This document shows, one piece after another, positions 58,781 to 64,000 of a stretch of 64,000 nt of DNA. This stretch comes from Ptiloglossa arizonensis. Its lineage: Eukaryota > Arthropoda > Insecta > Hymenoptera > Colletidae. Location of the stretch: assembly GCF_051014685.1 (NCBI RefSeq), contig NC_135059.1, positions 2,666,001-2,730,000 on the forward strand, in the 5' to 3' direction. Each line of letters starts with the position of its first letter. The first letter of the stretch is position 1. The notes under the pieces are model-generated. The model saw only the letters and a list, made by a program, of their open reading frames with translations. It was not told the DNA's origin and did not search any database. A program made the translations under genes and the position numbers.

Positions 58781-61700
58781 TTAATATCGATAATAATATA
58801 TAATTAGAACACTATTTAACATTTTTACGTATAAGATATAATTCCAGTGTCTCTTTAGTGTATACTTCAAAGTTTTCTAAATCTTTTGTTAAACCAGAGT
58901 TTAGATATTTCAATACAACACGAAAACGTTTAATTAATTCAAAATTGACACTAGTTATTCTGCATTTGTAAAAAATGTACGCGCTGTAGTTCCATCGTTG
59001 TTGTTTCTTTATTGTTGCTTGGACATGTGTATTAATAGACTTAACTCGCTCTTAAATTTGACTTGAACAAATTTTTTTAACGACACATCGTTTTCGAATT
59101 ACGATACTGGACTTAGGTAGCTGTACTGAACTATTCGCAAACTATTCTTTCGACGTGAGTAAGAAACCATCACGACTGTTCGTTAGGGACGAATAAGATG
59201 TCATAATTTGTCCTTAATCATTTTCCGTGTGCTGAATCATTATGGTTTTAATTTTGAGTACACCAAATTTTAACACGGTATACGATGGTATAATGTACTA
59301 AAGACATTTTTGAAAATGCATTTTCTTCTGTTCGAAGAACTTATAACAGAAAGGTTAAAGAAAAGAATGTTAACGGTTCACATTAGTGAATAGTATAAGA
59401 TAACATCTTATACATCTTAGTATAAGATAATAATAAAAGATTGATACCTTTTGAACGAAATTGTTCGATTAAATATTGCATTAACATTTTTCGAGAGATC
59501 TCCTTCCAGTCCTAACAAATGTTTCGGATTATTTTGTGTAATTTTTTTCTTCATCTTTGTAGCAGCGCGTTCCCATTTTGAACAATACACTCTTTTAGTT
59601 CGTTAATATTTTTGAATTGCTTTCCACCTGCACAGACACAAATAAATATATCGCCTCGAACAATACTTTCGATGTTATTTAGGTCGAGTGAACGAGCGGC
59701 CATTCTAAAACTTTAACTTGGAATAAACAATGATTGCCCCGTTTTCACGGTATGAATAGTGCTATTATTTTCTTGAAAAGTATAGTCCCTGCCTGTTTTA
59801 TTTAATCGATTATTTATAAATCTAACGTATTACCGTAGAACTTCCGTTATATGAACTAATCGAGGGTCACTACTGTTCGCACAAGAGAATCTTCACATCG
59901 TGACACAAGACGAATATAATTTTTTTGTAGATAACTTCGTACATAGAAAAATATTTTATAACAACGAAACATTAACAAAACTGAAGCTTAATAAATATTT
60001 ATTTATTAATTAATATTTATATTTCGCTTCGTAGAAAGAACGTCCACAGAACGAGTGTTCGCATAACGGATGCCATCGTACTCGCTATTCGTGCAAACTT
60101 TATATTTTTGTCCAGTATCGTGATCGACGAACACTGCATTTATTCGGTGGTTATCACGGCTACGTTGCAAAGAATATTTTCACGATGGTTCTACAGGCTC
60201 ACTCGAACAACTGCAACCCTGAAAGGGCCGATCGGATCCACGCATTCGCGCATATTTCGTGGAAATATCGTGGCCCTTCCGTGGGGTCGTTGTACATTGT
60301 AGCCATTAACGAACGATAATATCGGCCGGTCATACTTGCTACAAGCTTTCTCGCTTTCCCATTATCGCGGCATCATCTGCGGGTTGGCAAACTGCAACGA
60401 GACCAAATTCGATGCATTAATTATATTCTTTCGAATAATTTAAACGGAGGCCCGTTAAAGCGACGCTGATATATTTTATGAACGTTCGGCTGACCACGAG
60501 GGGTTGAAGCGAAATTTATGTTCGCGCTGATGTCGTGCCCGGAGAAAGTTGATTAGCGTCGCTGCGCAAATTAAGCGTGCAGAGTGTCACGAACGCCTCA
60601 GCACCTCGAGAACTGATACATCGCTTACATTATTTTAAATTAGCGCCCTTTCTATTTTCATTCGCTTTCGACAGCTTTATTTCGTGCCCCTATTAACGAT
60701 ATTTTACGCGTTTTGCGTTTCTTTTTTTTTTTTTACAATAAACTACAAGAAATTCGGTATTGTGGCTCTCGATACACGACACGAAGGACTTCCTTTGCAA
60801 TTTTGTTCGTGGTATACAAATTTCTGTAGATACGTATCGTCGTGCGCAATTGGAGAAGTTTATTTCGCGAACGAACGATATTAGCTTTTTAAATAGGTTA
60901 TGTTTATGTAACGTTGAATAATACTTGGGTCTAATGACTGCGTCGTTATTTTATAATCAAATACAACGAGGCCCCCGGTGAAAACTTGTGGCGCCAGCTG
61001 AAGAAAGAATATCTTAAGACATCGCGAACAAGCAAGAAAGTTCGAAGTAGTGAAAGTTGAAGGATGTGGCCAAACAAGAACAGACTCTGCGAATTAATGA
61101 ACGCAAGTGTACGTTTCACAAGATCGTGTAATATCTGATACGTTTTGCAACATTGTAATTGATCGAAGTAACTTCGTACCAGCATTGTAGGGCACTGTAA
61201 CCTTCTTTTTTATACTAAAAGGGAAATAGATCTATCTTTTCACAGGTATTTCAATCTACCATGGAAAATTTAATTATAACGTTGTATCTTACTTCTAACG
61301 TATGCAATTTATCATTTACGTTTCATTAATGATCCATTAACCTGTTCGTTATCGCGAGTTAATTTTCGAGAATACGCGGACAGTTCGTAAAATAATAACA
61401 CAATCGTATTACGGTAGTTGTACTTACTGCTGCGTAAATACAGTTTGTTATACAGTTTACGTGAAATTAATCGTCAATTGCTGCGGTAATTATACAAGTA
61501 TATTACAAACGTAATCGGTTAGCGTCCATTGGGGAGTTTCCGTCGCGACAATTAAAGTTCACTGCTAAAATACACGAAAAGGACACTTTTTTCGCGAGAA
61601 CTTTAAAACGATAACAACCGATCTGATAATAAGTTTTTCCGCCACTCTGGGCGTTGTGATTTTTTACCGTGGACGATTCGAAAGAGTAGCCCGGAATTGT

Positions 61701-61853
61701 TGTGTTCTCATCTAGTTTAAAAACCTAGCACTGACAGACCAAGATCAATTTTAGTAGAATAAGTACCGTAACGGTCTCGTTGAAACACGTGGCGCGCGCC
61801 ATTTTTGAGCCCGAAAATTCCGTTCGATTCTACCGAACAAGAAAAAAAAAAAA
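58781..61853. other. AT-rich non-coding stretch
   Basis: No supported gene or repeat family. T-runs at 60721-60734. Short ORFs at 60108-60302 and 60684-60884 lack domains. Confidence 0.5.
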
Positions 61854-61919
61854 ATGAAACGAAGAAACCAATTAAAATCGTGTGCTTTAGTAACATTACT
61901 CGCAGCCGTGTTACACATT
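61854..61919 (+). CDS. Putative first coding exon, signal-peptide-like N-terminus
   Basis: An ATG in good context (aaaaaatgaaac, A at -3) opens a 22-codon segment. It begins MKRRNQLKSC and continues ALVTLLAAVLHI, a basic n-region followed by a hydrophobic core, as in a secretory signal peptide. Immediately after codon 22 comes a consensus donor, gtaagt, so the exon would end in phase 0. The same frame stays open past the donor to 62078, but that continuation (SFPFPLFQIL...) shows no recognisable domain. About 250 bases upstream hold no competing ATG-initiated ORF of note. The mature protein would be encoded beyond the window, so no function can be given. A chance ATG in AT-rich intronic DNA is the main alternative. 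The gene would lie on the same strand as the DGAT1 exons. Confidence 0.35.
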
Positions 61920-62307
61920 GTAAGTTTCCCGTTCCCGTTGTTCCAAATACTTACCCCTCTTGATGCTGGAACGAATTCGATATTTCATTCAACAACTGGG
62001 TCATCCAGCTGTTCAAGAGAGTTTAACGCTCTCTGCCGGAATAAACCGCAGAACCACGTGACGCATTTTCCTAATTAATTAAACATCTGTTTGACGTTGA
62101 TGCGCCAACTATGGTCTTATTTCGTTCGCGCGTATGCTCCGCGTCATCGGGCGGTTATTTGTATGCTAATAAAACGTCCATTTAAGTAAATATTTACTCG
62201 AATAGTCATCGGTGACGATCTGTACCGATGGCTGGAAAAGTTCATGCGGGTCGACGACAGCGAACAAACGTGAGCGCGTAAACCACGGTAACAGAAATTT
62301 GTGCCAA
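61920..62307. other. Sequence after the putative signal-peptide exon
   Basis: Starts with the gtaagt donor. Would be intron if the exon is real. Nothing else recognised. Confidence 0.4.
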
Positions 62308-62548
62308 CTTAAAGCGGCCCGTACGCGCGGAGGATTATTGAAGGTTTACCCGCGGGTTTGGTCGATCATCTCGTTGATCTTTTTGCTATGAAAGACGGTC
62401 GATCAAACCTGCGGGCAAATCTGCAGTAAACCTCCAGTGTGTATGGGGCCGCTTAAACTTCAATAGCAAAAAGACCAGCGAGGAAGACGATCGACCAAAC
62501 CCGCGGGTAAATCCCCAATAAACTTCCCTGTGTATGAGGCTGCTTAGG
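62308..62548. mobile_element. Palindromic MITE-like element with a partial third arm
   Basis: Arms 1 and 2 (about 62309-62388 and 62391-62456) are inverted copies: ttaaagcggcccgtac against gtatggggccgcttaa, and cccgcgggtttggtcgatc against gatcaaacctgcggg. Ttaa lies at both ends. A third segment (62461-62548) repeats the same arm in the orientation of arm 2 (cgatcgaccaaacccgcggg, ctgtgtatgaggctgctta). No ORF. Confidence 0.65.
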
Positions 62549-63049
62549 GGAATGGTCCGTTTAACGCTGCCCCCTCCCCTCCACTACATCTCATTTTCTA
62601 TGCTAAGGCGCTCGACGGCTGCGCGACATACCTGCGCGTGGAATCATTATGCCTCTGATCGTCCAACGGAGTAGTCTTCTCGGAAGACACGCGGTACGAG
62701 TTGCGTGATAGACTATGGAATAAAAAGTGATTCTTTTTATCTGTACGCGGTTCCTCGTAACGAAAGAGCCGCAATAGATTATTTAAATAGGTCGGTTAAA
62801 TATTAAACTATTGTTTATTAAATGGGTTCGTGTTTTGATCGCGGATTCTGATTCGCGAGCCGATGCGTGTTCTACTCGAACGGTATATACGCAAGAATGA
62901 AGCATTATGAATATGTTATCACAGCGTAAAACTGTACTATAGGGAGTTAGATGTTTCGATGATAGGTAATCTACTGTTCGTCCACGAGAAGGAGACTAAC
63001 GAGCGTTTCCATCTATAGTTTAAGGTCTACTGACTCTGCTAGTATGGTA
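62549..63049. other. Non-coding stretch
   Basis: Nothing recognised. Confidence 0.5.
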
Positions 63050-63390
63050 CGTATTGTTGCTATTGGCCGTTGTCGATATTTGTCGACGTTGAATGGCCAG
63101 TAGCGACAATGTGCGTGTTGGTAGGAGATCGTAAACTAGGGTGGGGATATAAACACTCGTTAGCTCCCTTCTCGTTATGAGCCAAGAACGGCGATGAAGA
63201 TCGACAGTGGCTAATAGCGGCAATGCGTGTGATGCTAGTAGACCGTAAACTGGAGTAGGGATATAAACACTCGTTAGCTTCCTTCTTGCTATGGACCAAG
63301 GACGAAGATTGACAACGGCCAATAGCGACAATGCGTGTGGTAGTAAGGGATGTAAATACTCGTTGGCCTTATTCTCACGGATAAACATTA
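63050..63390. repeat. Diverged tandem repeat, about 111-bp unit x 3
   Basis: ggccagtagcgacaatg (about 63095), tggctaatagcggcaatg (63207) and ggccaatagcgacaatg (63318). The first two carry gggatataaacactcgttag and the third gggatgtaaatactcgttgg. As 111 is a multiple of 3, the minus strand holds a 200-codon frame (63020-63622, ATG at 63622) with a repeated 37-residue unit (LTSVYIPTPVYGLL / LTSVYIPTLVYDLL). Confidence 0.85.
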
Positions 63391-64000
63391 ATACCACGTA
63401 CAAAAGGAATGTGGACATCGTCGAGTAATTTTTGTTCAATAGTGGACCTCGAAGCTCGTGAAACGTTCGACTACGATTCCCAATTCCTGATAGACGATAT
63501 CTTTTCAGTTTCTCACAGTACAAAAATATTCTTATGTCGTAATTAATTAGTTCCGCCGTTAGACGTTTCAGGAGGTACGAACCGTTCCGTTGCACGGTCA
63601 GCGGCACAATGATTCTGCGCATTCGTCTCGCGCAGCCACAAGAAGGAGAAGGGGTAGCGGATACTTGCTTCGTACTTGCGGACTAAGACGACGCGTTAGG
63701 AAATTCCGACCAATAGGACCCGCGTAACTTTCAAGTCTCATCTTTTCAACCGTGCACTATATCCGGTGTATGGTACAAAGGAAGATACTTTCTGCGGGTA
63801 GGCGGGTCGATTCGCGAAGATATTTGACACCGCCTTTGTTACGTTCGTCACCGAGCGATAACCATAAACAATGTCACCTATCGAACGATGTACCGTATTG
63901 TCTTAGATACAAGCGCACCTACTTTGCTCCGTTCCTGAGACACAACTACCAAACCGGTTGTACACGGATACGTCACTGGGCCGGGCCGTTGTCGAGGCAC
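63391..64000. other. Non-coding stretch at the window end
   Basis: Outside the 5' part of the minus-strand frame above, nothing recognised. Confidence 0.45.

Overview
The window looks like non-model insect nuclear DNA, and Hymenoptera (a bee, wasp or ant) fits best. The evidence is undepleted CpG (many runs of tcg, cgcg and gtc), AT-rich intron-like DNA, short GC3-rich exons with GT/AG sites, and many small DNA-transposon and solo-LTR relics. No bacterial-type genes, tRNA, rRNA or CRISPR were seen. The species cannot be named from the sequence.

Coding content is very low. Two small plus-strand exons (4006-4058 and 16558-16666) join in phase. Together they read like the middle transmembrane part of a diacylglycerol O-acyltransferase 1 (DGAT1, insect 'midway', MBOAT family). 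The intron between them is about 12.5 kb and full of repeats. No earlier or later DGAT1 exon, including the catalytic histidine region, could be found, so the rest of the gene probably lies outside the window, with a downstream intron that may exceed 47 kb. Two further plus-strand segments (61854-61919 and, weaker, 40302-40421) look like first coding exons: an ATG, a hydrophobic signal-peptide-like stretch, then a GTAAGT donor in phase 0. Their products are not recognised.

Most of the rest is repeat. Tandem arrays: a 17-bp minisatellite (8950-9808), 146-bp x4 (13541-14120), about 275-bp x5 (14700-15955), 134-bp x4 (19125-19662), 221-bp x3 (28968-29609), 30-bp units (31524-31668), 220-bp x2 (42146-42583), 30-bp hairpin units (44986-45934), 126-bp x3 (51938-52308), 18-bp x5 (58691-58780) and about 111-bp x3 (63050-63390).

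Mobile elements: solo LTRs with perfect 5-bp target duplications at 25449-25674, 37507-38038, 46589-47497 and, nested in the last, 46688-47269; a relative at 47608-47811; a 1.8-kb hAT-like foldback element (32460-34242); two piggyBac-type MITEs (12044-12296, 50037-50237); a TA-flanked MITE (18172-18477); a mariner relic (43772-43984); a PIF/Harbinger-like element (56169-56892); and a palindromic element (62308-62548). Several GC-rich, stop-poor islands (near 3.2-4.7, 29.7-30.6, 34.9-36.0 and 40.1-41.2 kb) give long ORFs on both strands that do not look coding.

In short, this appears to be intronic and intergenic DNA around part of a DGAT1 locus that has been expanded by transposons and tandem duplication. 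The best-supported novelty is the repeat history (nested solo LTRs and an insertion next to its own unoccupied copy) and two minisatellites with unusual coding or folding properties.
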